DNA of 64,000 nucleotides, taken from Myroides profundi (GTDB lineage: Bacteria; Bacteroidota; Bacteroidia; Flavobacteriales; Flavobacteriaceae). Position 1 is the stretch's first letter; each line of letters starts with the position of its first letter. A program made the position numbers and the translations under genes. The notes beneath the pieces were generated by a model that saw only the letters and a list, made by a program, of their open reading frames with translations, had not been told where the DNA came from and searched no databases. Positions 35,857 through 44,164 of this stretch are shown here, piece after piece. Location: the NCBI RefSeq assembly GCF_000833025.1, contig NZ_CP010817.1, positions 1,488,001 to 1,552,000 of the forward strand, given 5' to 3'.

Positions 35857-36885
35857 TTAAAATAGTGGTTCTAGTTCAATTTTTGGTTTCCATTTTTGAA
35901 TAGATAAATCAACAGCTAAGTTATATTGTTTTTGTAAGAATGCTCTTCTTGCTAGGGGTGTTTTTCCTGTTTGATTTACAATAGTTTCTCCAAGGGGGTG
36001 TTTACTTAAGATATAGAATTCATTTCTTTTATAAAGCCTGTCTAGGTATTTTATTTCAGGGACTTTAGCGCTTTTGTCAAGATTGACATATTTATCGGCA
36101 AGCACTAAGTTCCAAATCCCATTTACATTGGCTCCATTTTCATTTAAATGTAGTTTATGCATATGTGGAAAGAAATGATCTACAGCGCATAGATTATCAT
36201 TTCCAGGTACTATAGAAATATCTTGAAAGGAGTAAAAACACTTTCCTTTTTGATATCCATTTAAGGAGGCTCTTGAAGAGGTAATATCCTTGCGACGCAT
36301 TAGATTGTTTTCTAAGAACAAAGTGTTTAAATCCTCATCTATTTTAACTTCTAACAAATTTGGATTAAGATCTAAATTCCAAGCCGTTTCAACAAGATTC
36401 CATCTAGCCTGAACTTCACTATTTAGATTACTGAATTGTATACTTTCTTTAAGCTTTAAAAGATGATCTGTAATGATAATATTTTTAGAAGTTCCTTGAT
36501 AATTTTTTTCATAAAAACGATTATTGATCGTACCTCCATTTATATTTTGAAAAGCGTCTACAACGTTATTAAAACCATGTTTTTCAGTTAAGTGAAGTAA
36601 CTGATCATAAGTGATTGTATTGTCATTAAAAGCTCTACAAGCATTTAAAAACACACTAGAGGTGGAGTTGCCTTGTTTATCATTGGTCTTTAGATGTTCT
36701 AAGATACTTTCTACGTACAAAGGTGCGATTTGAGATAAAGAAACAGAGGTTGTTTCCTTATCAATAAGATTAAGTAAAGCTTGACCAAAAGCAAATTTAT
36801 AGGTAGCAGAGTTTTTTCCAAATAGTATTAAAGCTCTCCACTGAGACTCTAAACTAGGATCGTTATCTTGAAAGAATAAAGACAT
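35857..36885 (-). CDS. HNH-like endonuclease
   Basis: The 342-residue protein is mostly helical (~1-200) and carries a C-terminal HNH-like core: GYQKGKCFYSF at about 211, CAVDHFFPHMHK with DH at about 236-237, and NGIWNLVLADKYVN at about 255-268. Only one cysteine stands in each expected zinc position, so it is a zinc-less or degenerate HNH. It heads a two-gene operon with the HIT gene. The pairing resembles nuclease/nucleotide-hydrolase defence pairs, but I do not recognise a named system. Confidence 0.65.
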   Translation of the reverse strand: MSLFFQDNDPSLESQWRALILFGKNSATYKFAFGQALLNLIDKETTSVSLSQIAPLYVESILEHLKTNDKQGNSTSSVFLNACRAFNDNTITYDQLLHLTEKHGFNNVVDAFQNINGGTINNRFYEKNYQGTSKNIIITDHLLKLKESIQFSNLNSEVQARWNLVETAWNLDLNPNLLEVKIDEDLNTLFLENNLMRRKDITSSRASLNGYQKGKCFYSFQDISIVPGNDNLCAVDHFFPHMHKLHLNENGANVNGIWNLVLADKYVNLDKSAKVPEIKYLDRLYKRNEFYILSKHPLGETIVNQTGKTPLARRAFLQKQYNLAVDLSIQKWKPKIELEPLF

Positions 36886-36993
36886 TATAAGAGTTTATAA
36901 AAAAATCATGGAGACTAAGGTAAAGGAAGTTTCTAAGAAACTCAAAAGAAATAGATTATTTTAGTGCCCTGTAACAGAAGATATGCATAAAGT

Positions 36994-37545
36994 ATGGATG
37001 ATATTTTAAATCAAGACAGACTATTAAAAGAAATTTTTGAAAAGATAATAAGAGAATCTAGAAAAGATATTATTTGGCGTGAGATTGGTGAATTTAAAGT
37101 AGATGATTTTGGTAAGTTAGACAATTTAATAGATGAGTGTAATTTTAAAGGTATCTACTTTTTTGAAATTAAGAATAATCTTAAATTTGATGATATTGAG
37201 CAATGGAAACAAGATTTTATTGATCGTTGGGAAGAAAGAACTTATAAACGCAAGTTTGTTCCAAACACTAGAAAGAGTAGACTTAATAAACTAATAGAAA
37301 ACCAAGAGTGGATACCTTTATACATAGGAAAGTCAAGAAAAGTTTCTACACGTATAAAAGAGCACATTTATAAACCACTTGAGAAAAATACTTTTGCTAT
37401 GAAATTAGCGGCTCGTGAGAATTTTAATGAAGAAATTTTTAGAGTCAAAGTATTAGAGATAAATGTAGATCATTATGATTGGATTGTCCCTTTGGTTGAA
37501 AAGGAACTAAGAAATATTTACCACCCTATTGTAGGAAAACAATAG
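36994..37545 (+). CDS. GIY-YIG-like nuclease protein
   Basis: The 183-residue protein has a GIY-YIG core in its second half: KGIYFFEIKNN at about 48-58, then WIPLYIGKSRKVSTRIKEHI at about 107-126, and an ELRNIYHPIVGK end that can carry the active-site Glu and Asn-like part. A ~45-residue insert between the two halves is unusual. It is a single gene, divergent from the HNH/HIT operon. DNA cleavage is likely; its biological target is unknown. Confidence 0.65.
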   Translation: MDDILNQDRLLKEIFEKIIRESRKDIIWREIGEFKVDDFGKLDNLIDECNFKGIYFFEIKNNLKFDDIEQWKQDFIDRWEERTYKRKFVPNTRKSRLNKLIENQEWIPLYIGKSRKVSTRIKEHIYKPLEKNTFAMKLAARENFNEEIFRVKVLEINVDHYDWIVPLVEKELRNIYHPIVGKQ

Positions 37546-37713
37546 GGGAATAATAATTAAAAGGTGATAGTTTTTATCAATTTTGTTGGTATTAGAATTA
37601 GAAAAATATCGAAAGATTCTTTAATTTGTAAAATATTCTTTTTAGTGATGTGTAGGTCTTATATCATTTAAGATAGAGGTGAATAAAAGTTGAACTAACT
37701 ATCTATTTTTTTA

Positions 37714-38742
37714 TTAAGAGTATTTGCCTAAATCCAGATGTAGAGTTGGATCGATGGCATCTACTTTACTTTTAGCCCAATTAAGCCATTGTTGTATTTC
37801 TGGATTTAAATTGTTGTCTAATAAAGTTTTGCGTTCAATTTCTTGAATATAGTTTCTAATTTTAGTACAAGTATCATATTGTTGAGCTTGATTAATTAGA
37901 AGCTCAAATCTAGTATGTTCTTGTCTTTTTATTTTTTCAATCTCTCTTTGTTTTTTTTCGTCTACTTCTCTTTGTTTTCGCGATTCTTCAACTTTAATTT
38001 TCCATTGATATTCTTCTTGAGCCATAAGTTCTATAGCTTGTATGATATTTAATAGTTTGTCTTCTAATTTGATAGTTTTAGAGTCAGCCCATTGTTTATC
38101 TCGATAAGATGGTCCAGTTGAAAAGATTAACTTTCCAGAGTACTTATAGATAGAAGAGTAATAGTAAGGCCCATCTGTTGTTGGAATTCTATTTCGATGT
38201 TCTCTTATTGAAAAAGAGATTGTAATATTTTTATATTCTAGTACAATAAGACCATACTTACCTATAAAGGTAAATCCTCTTTGTCGTATTAGTTTTAAAA
38301 AATCATTCATTAAATTTAATGCGCGACTTTCCTGATCCTCTGAAGAACTTATATCTAAGATTGGGCTGCTCTTAGTGTGGATTCCGTTTTTTTGGTTAGT
38401 TTTTCTTTTTAGATAGTCTATTATTAGGATATCTTTTGGCTCATCTTTATTAGATTTTTTAGGATTCTTTGTTGTATTAAGTTTTGTTTTCTGTTTTTTA
38501 TTTTGATCGCTGTGTAATGTAATTTCTTGATCTAAAGGAATAGAATTATCTAATGTAGGAGTTAAAGATTGTTTATTGTATTTCAATTTAGACCAATAAC
38601 CTATTTCAGGTAGAGGAATATTATTTATAGAGCAAGAGTCTTTGAGTTGTTTCGTTGATATATTATAGTTCTGCGCTATTTTGTTTAGAGGTGTACTCCA
38701 TACTAGTTCATATAGGTTTTTTCTTGTGAGTAGTTTTTTCAT
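37714..38742 (-). CDS. HTH protein with coiled coil
   Basis: I start at the ATG at 38742. The ~342-residue protein begins with LYELVWSTPLNKIAQNYNIS and then KQLKDSCSINNIPLPEIGYW, a helix-turn-helix pattern (LVWSxPxxxLAxxxGxS...IPxPxxGYW) found in many uncharacterised bacterial proteins. A low-complexity Lys/Asp linker follows, then a globular region, then a charged coiled coil (EESRKQREVDEKKQREIEKI). It stands alone at the right end of the defence island. Function unknown; DNA binding is probable. Confidence 0.6.
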   Translation of the reverse strand: MKKLLTRKNLYELVWSTPLNKIAQNYNISTKQLKDSCSINNIPLPEIGYWSKLKYNKQSLTPTLDNSIPLDQEITLHSDQNKKQKTKLNTTKNPKKSNKDEPKDILIIDYLKRKTNQKNGIHTKSSPILDISSSEDQESRALNLMNDFLKLIRQRGFTFIGKYGLIVLEYKNITISFSIREHRNRIPTTDGPYYYSSIYKYSGKLIFSTGPSYRDKQWADSKTIKLEDKLLNIIQAIELMAQEEYQWKIKVEESRKQREVDEKKQREIEKIKRQEHTRFELLINQAQQYDTCTKIRNYIQEIERKTLLDNNLNPEIQQWLNWAKSKVDAIDPTLHLDLGKYS

Positions 38743-38853
38743 ATACAATGTTTTAGTCTCAAATAAAGTAAAACATTTTTTTAGATATAATAATTATGTT
38801 GACTTACTCAAGGTTAATGTGAGTGGGAGGTAGCTTTAAATTCTAAATTTATT

Positions 38854-38884
38854 TTGGAACAATCGGTTTAATATTGTAGTTTTG
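38854..38884 (+). promoter_or_regulatory. TetR gene promoter and operator
   Basis: TTG (38854) and TAGTTTTG (38877-38884, TAnnTTTG) are spaced by 20 bases. The sequence GGAACAATCGGTTTA between them recurs almost exactly at 39489 before the next gene. It contains the partly symmetric AAC-ATCG-GTT core, so TetR autoregulation is likely. Confidence 0.6.
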
Positions 38885-38891
38885 CTTTGTT

Positions 38892-39470
38892 ATGGCAAGA
38901 AAAAAAGAGTTTGATTATCAGCAAAAATTAGAAGTTGTACGCGACCTATTTTGGGAAAAGGGCTACAATGCTACCTCTATGCATGATATTGTTGCTGTGA
39001 TGAATTTGAACAGGAGTAGTATTTATGATACTTATGGTAATAAACAGGAATTATTTTTAAAATGTTTATTGGATTATGCTTCTTTGAAAGAAAAGCAGTA
39101 TCTAAAAGCCTCTAAAGAAAAGAGTAAGGGGATTGATGCCTTGGAGTATGTTATTTTTGATGTGGTTAATCAAACATTGGATGATAACAAGGCTTGTCTA
39201 ATTGTCAATACCATCTTTGAAGTAGCGCCTTCAGATGAGCAAGTTAAAAAAACTCTTCTGAAAAGTGGTAGTGCATTACAATCCATTTTGGAAAATTTAG
39301 TAGCTCAAGCACAAGAAGAAGGCGATATTGTAAGTAAGAGCAGTCCTGGTGTTATTGCTCGATATATCTTATCTTCTTTTAGTAGCTATTGGAGCCACTA
39401 CATTCTGAGTAAAAACAAAAAGGAAGTTATGGAAATGGTAGAATTTTTATTAGAGCAAATTAAGAAATAA
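38892..39470 (+). CDS. TetR-family transcriptional repressor
   Basis: The 192-residue protein has the N-terminal TetR helix-turn-helix (VVRDLFWEKGYNATSMHDIV, then LNRSSIYDTYGNKQELF, about 12-60) and a helical ligand domain. It most resembles the AcrR/NemR type that controls stress or efflux genes. The same operator-like sequence lies before this gene and before the next one, so it probably represses both. Normal family length. Confidence 0.88.
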   Translation: MARKKEFDYQQKLEVVRDLFWEKGYNATSMHDIVAVMNLNRSSIYDTYGNKQELFLKCLLDYASLKEKQYLKASKEKSKGIDALEYVIFDVVNQTLDDNKACLIVNTIFEVAPSDEQVKKTLLKSGSALQSILENLVAQAQEEGDIVSKSSPGVIARYILSSFSSYWSHYILSKNKKEVMEMVEFLLEQIKK

Positions 39471-39486
39471 ATTTTTTTTGTCCTAT

Positions 39487-39505
39487 TTTGGAACGATCGG
39501 TTTAA
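39487..39505 (+). promoter_or_regulatory. Second TetR operator-like site
   Basis: TTTTGGAACGATCGGTTTA here differs by one base from the corresponding stretch at 38852. It lies 11 bases before the SnoaL-like gene start. Confidence 0.6.
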
Positions 39506-39515
39506 AATTAATACA

Positions 39516-40472
39516 ATGAAGAAACAAATAATAATCGCATCAATGACTTTACTATCCGTTAGTAGTTTGCAAGCACAAATGTTTAATCAAAAAGATGTTA
39601 TGATACATAATACATTACAAGAACAGCAACTAAAGGTTGCCAAATCCTATTATGAAAAAATTAATAGTGGAAATTTTGATAACGACCAGTATTACGATTT
39701 ATTTACAGAGGATGTGAAGTTATTCTATCCTAAATTTGGCTTTGCTGAAGGTAAAGCCGGTATTAAACGATTTGGTGAACAGGTAAGGAATTTGTTTAAA
39801 AGTCTTACTTTTGAGTTAGACAAGTTCAATTTTATCGTTACAGACAATACTGTTGTGGTAGAGGGAGTAGAAAAAGGAGAGGTTTATACTGGACTTACTT
39901 TTCCTGATAACAAAGTGTCTTATGGAAAGTTTTGTACTGTTTTTGAATTTGAAGGTAATCGAATAAAAAGAATGTATTGCTATGTAGATCCGGACCATGC
40001 TGCGGAGGATGAAAGGATATTGGCTTTATTAAAAAAACACAACCAAAATGGAGAAGTCATAGATCAAAATGAAATCGAAGCCCAAACCAAAAAAGTGGTT
40101 GATGAATTTTATGATATTCAATCAGGAAGAAAACAAGGTAGTTTAGTTGAGCTCTTTGCTGATACTGTTGATTTTGATTTACCTGGAAATGAACAAAAGT
40201 TCCCTTGGGTAGGTAAAAGGCATACCAATAAAGAGGTGGAAGATTTTTTTAAAGTTCTTTTTCAGAACATAAGATCTGAAAAATTTACTGTTGAATATAT
40301 TGCCATACAAGGAGAGCATGCTGTAGCAGTAGGACAGTTATCTTCAGTAATTTTAAAATACAACAAGACATTTAATACCCAATTTGTCAATATTTTAAAG
40401 GTTCGTGATGGTAAAATAGTAAAATACCATTTTATGGAAGATAGCTATCGATTAAATGAAGAGATGAATTAG
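39516..40472 (+). CDS. Secreted SnoaL/NTF2-like double-domain protein
   Basis: The 318-residue protein starts with a signal peptide (MKKQIIIASMTLLSVSSLQAQ). Two tandem NTF2-like/SnoaL domains follow at about 30-160 and 190-315; each has the YYEKINSGNFDNDQYYDLFTEDVKLFYP-type start, where a helix is followed by a strand. Such domains bind small polyketide-like or steroid-like ligands or act as isomerases. TetR control suggests a response to a small molecule. It is followed by a good terminator. Confidence 0.65.
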   Translation: MKKQIIIASMTLLSVSSLQAQMFNQKDVMIHNTLQEQQLKVAKSYYEKINSGNFDNDQYYDLFTEDVKLFYPKFGFAEGKAGIKRFGEQVRNLFKSLTFELDKFNFIVTDNTVVVEGVEKGEVYTGLTFPDNKVSYGKFCTVFEFEGNRIKRMYCYVDPDHAAEDERILALLKKHNQNGEVIDQNEIEAQTKKVVDEFYDIQSGRKQGSLVELFADTVDFDLPGNEQKFPWVGKRHTNKEVEDFFKVLFQNIRSEKFTVEYIAIQGEHAVAVGQLSSVILKYNKTFNTQFVNILKVRDGKIVKYHFMEDSYRLNEEMN

Positions 40473-40494
40473 TTAATATAAAACGACAAAAAGC

Positions 40495-40534
40495 TAAACC
40501 TCCAATGTTCTTCATTGAGAGGTTTAATTTTTTT
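40495..40534 (+). terminator. Terminator after the SnoaL-like gene
   Basis: TAAACCTCCAATG pairs with CATTGAGAGGTTTA (one mismatch or bulge) and is followed by seven T residues. Confidence 0.85.
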
Positions 40535-40611
40535 ATAGCCAGTCAAAACTACAAAAGAGTTAATGTGATTTATTTTAGAATATATGTATTATACAATTAT
40601 TAAAATGTAAA

Positions 40612-41000
40612 ATTCAGATGTACTACATTCTTTGTAACCCTTGACTTTCAAAGGTCAATAACTTTTTGTACCAGTATTTTAATTCAACTAAATAAGAGCT
40701 TAAATGCTCTTTTTATTTAAGACATATTCGCGCGCTTTTTCCTGAATTTGATCATCAGATAAAGACTTGTTCTTGAGCAACCACTCATTGATTTCAGACT
40801 TCTGAAAGAACAAGTACTTACCATTAGGTTTAGAGTAGGGGATTTTACTGTAGTGAACCAGGTGATAGATATATGATTTTTTAAAACCAGTGTATTTCTC
40901 TAGTTCTTCAACAGATAGTATTTCCTTGTTATTAGAGATAATTAGTTGCTCTAGATAATTAAGCTTTTCAAGTATAAGTTTAATAGGTTCCATAGTCAAT
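40612..41000. repeat. Long direct repeat, left copy (excisionase-like gene and 3' flank)
   Basis: This segment matches 54590-54985 in the same direction. The excisionase-like coding part agrees at about 93% by eye, while the flank before 40690 is more diverged. Recombination between the copies could delete about 14 kb. Confidence 0.8.
40700..40993 (-). CDS. Excisionase-like HTH_17 protein, copy 1
   Basis: I start at the ATG at 40993 (a TTG at 40999 would add two residues). The ~97-residue protein has the MerR-like HTH_17 fold of Bacteroidota excisionases and mobilisation regulators: SVEELEKYTGFKKSYIYHLV, then IPYSKPNGKYLFFQKSEINE, where the wing is. An N-terminal helix (LILEKLNYLEQLII) may dimerise. 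The copy at 54681 sits next to an integrase; here no integrase is present between it and the att-like repeat at 42305, so this may be a leftover from an older island. A terminator hairpin (AGAGC/GCTCT, about 40690-40714) overlaps its stop. Confidence 0.75.
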   Translation of the reverse strand: MEPIKLILEKLNYLEQLIISNNKEILSVEELEKYTGFKKSYIYHLVHYSKIPYSKPNGKYLFFQKSEINEWLLKNKSLSDDQIQEKAREYVLNKKSI

Positions 41001-41155
41001 TGTTTTTAGATTTAAGAGCAAAATACAGTTAACCATTGAAGAATAAATATCAAGTGTAGTTGAGGGTAGTACTTGGCTTGTTTGGAAAGAATCAAGAATT
41101 TTTAGATAATACTACTGTAATTTCAAACCAGCACTAACTACCGTAATACAAAATA

Positions 41156-41184
41156 AAAAAGGTAAACTCTGTGTTTACCTTTTC
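41156..41184 (-). terminator. Terminator overlapping the end of the zinc-ribbon gene
   Basis: AAAAGGTAAAC and GTTTACCTTTT flank TCTGT. The stem overlaps the gene's stop codon (41175-41177), with A/T-rich arms on both sides. Confidence 0.7.
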
Positions 41185-41393
41185 CTAGCTTCTAGTATCG
41201 AATTAATATAAGAACTCGTGCTTCCATTCCAATAACAATGGACACAGCGATTACCATCAAAAAGATGGTTGCAGTTAGGATACCCATATAATACATGTGC
41301 ACAAGCAGGGCATAGCCCCTCCATAGATGAAGTATGTGTATAGTATGCACTGTTGCATTCATCACAGTGATTGATTGGTTGAGATGGTGTCAT
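41175..41393 (-). CDS. Small zinc-ribbon protein
   Basis: A 72-residue protein with several Cys pairs: CDECNSAYY, LCPACAHVL, YPNCNH and RCVHCYWNG, suited to two zinc sites of double zinc-ribbon type. No other domain fits in this length. It follows the 153-residue gene by 11 bases on the same strand and precedes a terminator. It may be an adaptor or DNA/RNA-binding protein; function unknown. Confidence 0.55.
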   Translation of the reverse strand: MTPSQPINHCDECNSAYYTHTSSMEGLCPACAHVLYGYPNCNHLFDGNRCVHCYWNGSTSSYINSILEARKR

Positions 41394-41404
41394 CGTATAG
41401 CGAT

Positions 41405-41866
41405 TTAACTTTCCATGGTGATATAGTGAATTGAAAGATCTGGTGTTAAATCAACAACCAATAAATATTGAGTTAAATCTTGATCAATAGTGAAGTCAAT
41501 AGAAACAAAGCGTTTTTCTAACGTAGGGTAGATATTGATTGCATATATTTTTAGTGCATCAACAAATTGTTCAGAAGAAGTAATTGATTGCATTTGAGGC
41601 TCATCTGCTAATTCATCTCGATGATGATTGATATAATCCTCCACATTTGAAGCATAAGCACTACTTAATAGGTTGTATTGTACGGTTTGTATATGATCTT
41701 CTATGTAGTTCAAAAAACTTTCAACACGTTGTAAATCTGATGCTTTTGGTTTATCACCTTCAAAGTCTATGGCTAAAGAAACGTCTTGTCCTTTTGTTGT
41801 AGTGAAGCTAGCTTCGAAATAATCCTCATTTAGGTCTAGTATTTCAAAATAGGGTAATTTTATCAT
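41405..41866 (-). CDS. Unknown 153-residue protein
   Basis: An acidic, cytoplasmic protein with mixed beta/alpha character (YFEASFTTTKGQDVSLAIDF at its start, then YISMES-like end LSIHYITMES). The beta-rich pattern recalls DUF2004/DUF6985-like immunity-type proteins of Bacteroidota, but this is only a visual impression. It lies between the truncated HigA-like and zinc-ribbon genes, all on the minus strand, likely one operon. Function not assigned. Confidence 0.5.
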   Translation of the reverse strand: MIKLPYFEILDLNEDYFEASFTTTKGQDVSLAIDFEGDKPKASDLQRVESFLNYIEDHIQTVQYNLLSSAYASNVEDYINHHRDELADEPQMQSITSSEQFVDALKIYAINIYPTLEKRFVSIDFTIDQDLTQYLLVVDLTPDLSIHYITMES

Positions 41867-41904
41867 AGTGTTATTTTTTTACATTGTATTTTTTGTGTAA
41901 CCAT

Positions 41905-42105
41905 TTACTTGATTCTAAATTTAATTGCTTCAATTGGATCTGGTAGATCCATAGGAAAATGTTCTTTTTCATATTTTTCAATCAACATTCCTAAACTCTC
42001 CAATTCATTACTATCCTCTGTTTCAGGAAGTGCATCAAAAATCAACTCTAGTCTTTCTAAAGCTGCTTTGTAATCTTGTTCTGATTTTATAGGTTTCAAT
42101 TTCAT
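41905..42105 (-). CDS. Truncated HigA-like antitoxin
   Basis: The 66-residue protein matches the N-terminal part of HigA-type antitoxins: MKLKPIKSEQDYKAALERLE, then LGMLIEKYEKEHFP and DPIEAIKFRIK. In full-length family members (about 110-130 residues) this is followed by an XRE helix-turn-helix, which is missing because a stop codon follows immediately. No HigB toxin gene is next to it. It looks like an orphan or decayed antitoxin, though a short functional form is possible. Confidence 0.65.
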   Translation of the reverse strand: MKLKPIKSEQDYKAALERLELIFDALPETEDSNELESLGMLIEKYEKEHFPMDLPDPIEAIKFRIK

Positions 42106-42568
42106 AATTAAAATGGTTTATACAGAGTTACAAATTCTTTTTCAATTCGGGAACTTTCTTTTAATACTTTATTGAATCACTTACTAAGAAAAAGAAAGTA
42201 TAAGTATTATGGTAATAAAATTAATCCTAATTTATCTAAATCTCGATAATGAACGCAAGAGTAAACTCTATTCTTTTGAGTAATATTTTTCTTTTCTGTA
42301 AGGATAAAGCATTAAAAAGAGAGGTTATTTACCTTAAGAATATAATATAAGCTTTTATGTGTTATTTAGAATAACTTAAGGTTTTTAGATACTGATTTAT
42401 AGTTGTGTTATTTATTAAAATAATAATATAATGTCTTTTATAGTATGTTTTTGTTTTGTTGTTTATTGTATTAAATATAAAAGTATCGTTTTTTGATATA
42501 TTTTTTTACACTTGTAATCTATAGTTAATATTATATTAATTTTAACATAATTAAATTAATTCTAAACG
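42106..42568. other. Gene-free stretch holding the left att-like repeat
   Basis: 463 bases without a supported gene. It contains the att-like sequence at 42305-42333, very AT-rich sequence after it, and presumably the promoter of the T9SS/RHS genes; no clear TAnnTTTG box was seen. Confidence 0.5.
42305..42333. repeat. Left att-like direct repeat
   Basis: TAAAGCATTAAAAAGAGAGG followed by TTATTTACC. It matches 56388-56416, at the 3' end of mnmE, at 27 of 29 positions in the same orientation. It is the probable left junction of the island that ends at mnmE. Confidence 0.7.
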
Positions 42569-44161
42569 ATGAAAAAACAACTACTCTATCCTTTATTTTT
42601 CTGTTTGTCCCTAAACTGTTATTCGCAAAAGATTTTGTGGGAACAAACTTTAGGAGGTAATAACTCTGAATACTTATTAGATATGATTCCCACAGCAGAT
42701 AACGGTTTTTTGTTAGCTGGTGCAACTCAATCTTTTAAAAGCGGAGATCTTACAAAAGAGCGCAGTAGTAACTATGATGCCTGGCTGTGGAAAATGAGAG
42801 CTAGTGGTAAGAAAGAGTGGGACTTGCGTATAGGAGGCAATGGAGACAATTTTCTAAACAGTGTTGCTCATACCTTAAAAGATGGAGGCTTTATTTTAGG
42901 TCTTAGCTCAAGTAGTGATAGGGATAATTACAAAACAGAAAGTTTAATAGGAAAGAGTGACGCTTGGATTATAAAGCTCGATGCAGCGCGTAATGTGCTA
43001 TGGCAAAAAGCCTATGGAGGATTAGAAAAAGAAGAACTTGTTAAAGTACTTCCTTTAATAGGAGGAGATTATATTCTTTTGATCAATAGCAACTCATCTA
43101 GTGGAGGAAATAAGGCTGTACCTTATTATGGAGGACAGGATATTTGGGTGATAAGAATTAACTCTGAAGGAGTAATAAAATGGCAGAGAAGTTTCGGGGG
43201 AGAATACGACGATATCGGATCAGATATTATAGCTACAAGTGATAAGGGATTTTTAATAGGAGGTTATAGCAATTCAGGAGTAAGTGGAAATAAAACAAGT
43301 GATTCTTTTGGCAACAATGATTATTGGGTAATTAAGATAAATGCTGATGGTAAGGAACTTTGGCAAAAGACGTATGGTTCAGAGGGCAATGATGAGTTAA
43401 AGCAAATACAGGAAGTCTCAAAGGATGGTTATAGACTATATGGGATATCGGATTCAGAAGTGGGGACTGCTAAAAACAGTGGATTGCAATCCGAGGTAGA
43501 TTATTGGTCACTAGATATTGATAATCAGGGAGAGGTAAAACAAGAACTTTCCTATGGTTATGGCTCAAGAAACTTTTTAAGTAATGGTCTAGTTAAAGAT
43601 AATGGTACAATCCTACTTGGTGGTACAACTCTAGAGAAGACAAAACAAGGAACTAAGGTAAGTTTTCTAGGCACACTACTTAACAAAGAAGGAGATGTGC
43701 TATGGGAAAATAGTATCTCTGGCAAGGGAGAAAATGTGCTTTCTAAACTGATAGAAACTAGAGATGGATCATATGTATTTGCAGGAACCTCAGACTCTAA
43801 ACCAGATAGAGAAAAAAGTAGTCAAAAGGGGATGAATGATTTTTGGCTTGTTAAAGTAAAGGGGAAAACATCTGATAAGAACAATGAAACCCAAGAAGAG
43901 ACAGATAATGATACAAGTAAAGAAAAACTAAAAATAGAGGCTATCCCCAATCCTGTAGTTACTTATACCAATATCATTATACCTGTAGAATATAAGGCAG
44001 GGGTGCTAAAGCTATATGATATCACAGGTAGAATTTTATATCAACAAGTAATCAAAAATCAAACTGAACCACTGAATCTAAGTGGGTATTCTAGAGGAAC
44101 TTATATTATCACTGTCAAAACAGATGAGATAGAAGATAGTGTTAACATTGTAAAAGAGTAA
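42569..44161 (+). CDS. Secreted repeat protein with T9SS type A sorting domain
   Basis: The 530-residue protein has a signal peptide (MKKQLLYPLFFCLSLNCYSQ). Repeated WxxxLGGxxxE/D units of the Bacteroidota repeat type follow (LWEQTLGGNNSEYLL, WQRSFGGEYDDIGSDI, LWQKTYGSEGNDELK). Its C-terminus is a type IX secretion sorting domain (AIPNPVVTYTNIII, KLYDITGRILYQ, GTYIITVKT, about 460-530). It should be exported by T9SS to the cell surface. It starts the RHS operon, 3 bases before the next gene, so it may help deliver or display the RHS proteins. Confidence 0.8.
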   Translation: MKKQLLYPLFFCLSLNCYSQKILWEQTLGGNNSEYLLDMIPTADNGFLLAGATQSFKSGDLTKERSSNYDAWLWKMRASGKKEWDLRIGGNGDNFLNSVAHTLKDGGFILGLSSSSDRDNYKTESLIGKSDAWIIKLDAARNVLWQKAYGGLEKEELVKVLPLIGGDYILLINSNSSSGGNKAVPYYGGQDIWVIRINSEGVIKWQRSFGGEYDDIGSDIIATSDKGFLIGGYSNSGVSGNKTSDSFGNNDYWVIKINADGKELWQKTYGSEGNDELKQIQEVSKDGYRLYGISDSEVGTAKNSGLQSEVDYWSLDIDNQGEVKQELSYGYGSRNFLSNGLVKDNGTILLGGTTLEKTKQGTKVSFLGTLLNKEGDVLWENSISGKGENVLSKLIETRDGSYVFAGTSDSKPDREKSSQKGMNDFWLVKVKGKTSDKNNETQEETDNDTSKEKLKIEAIPNPVVTYTNIIIPVEYKAGVLKLYDITGRILYQQVIKNQTEPLNLSGYSRGTYIITVKTDEIEDSVNIVKE

Positions 44162-44164
44162 GGT

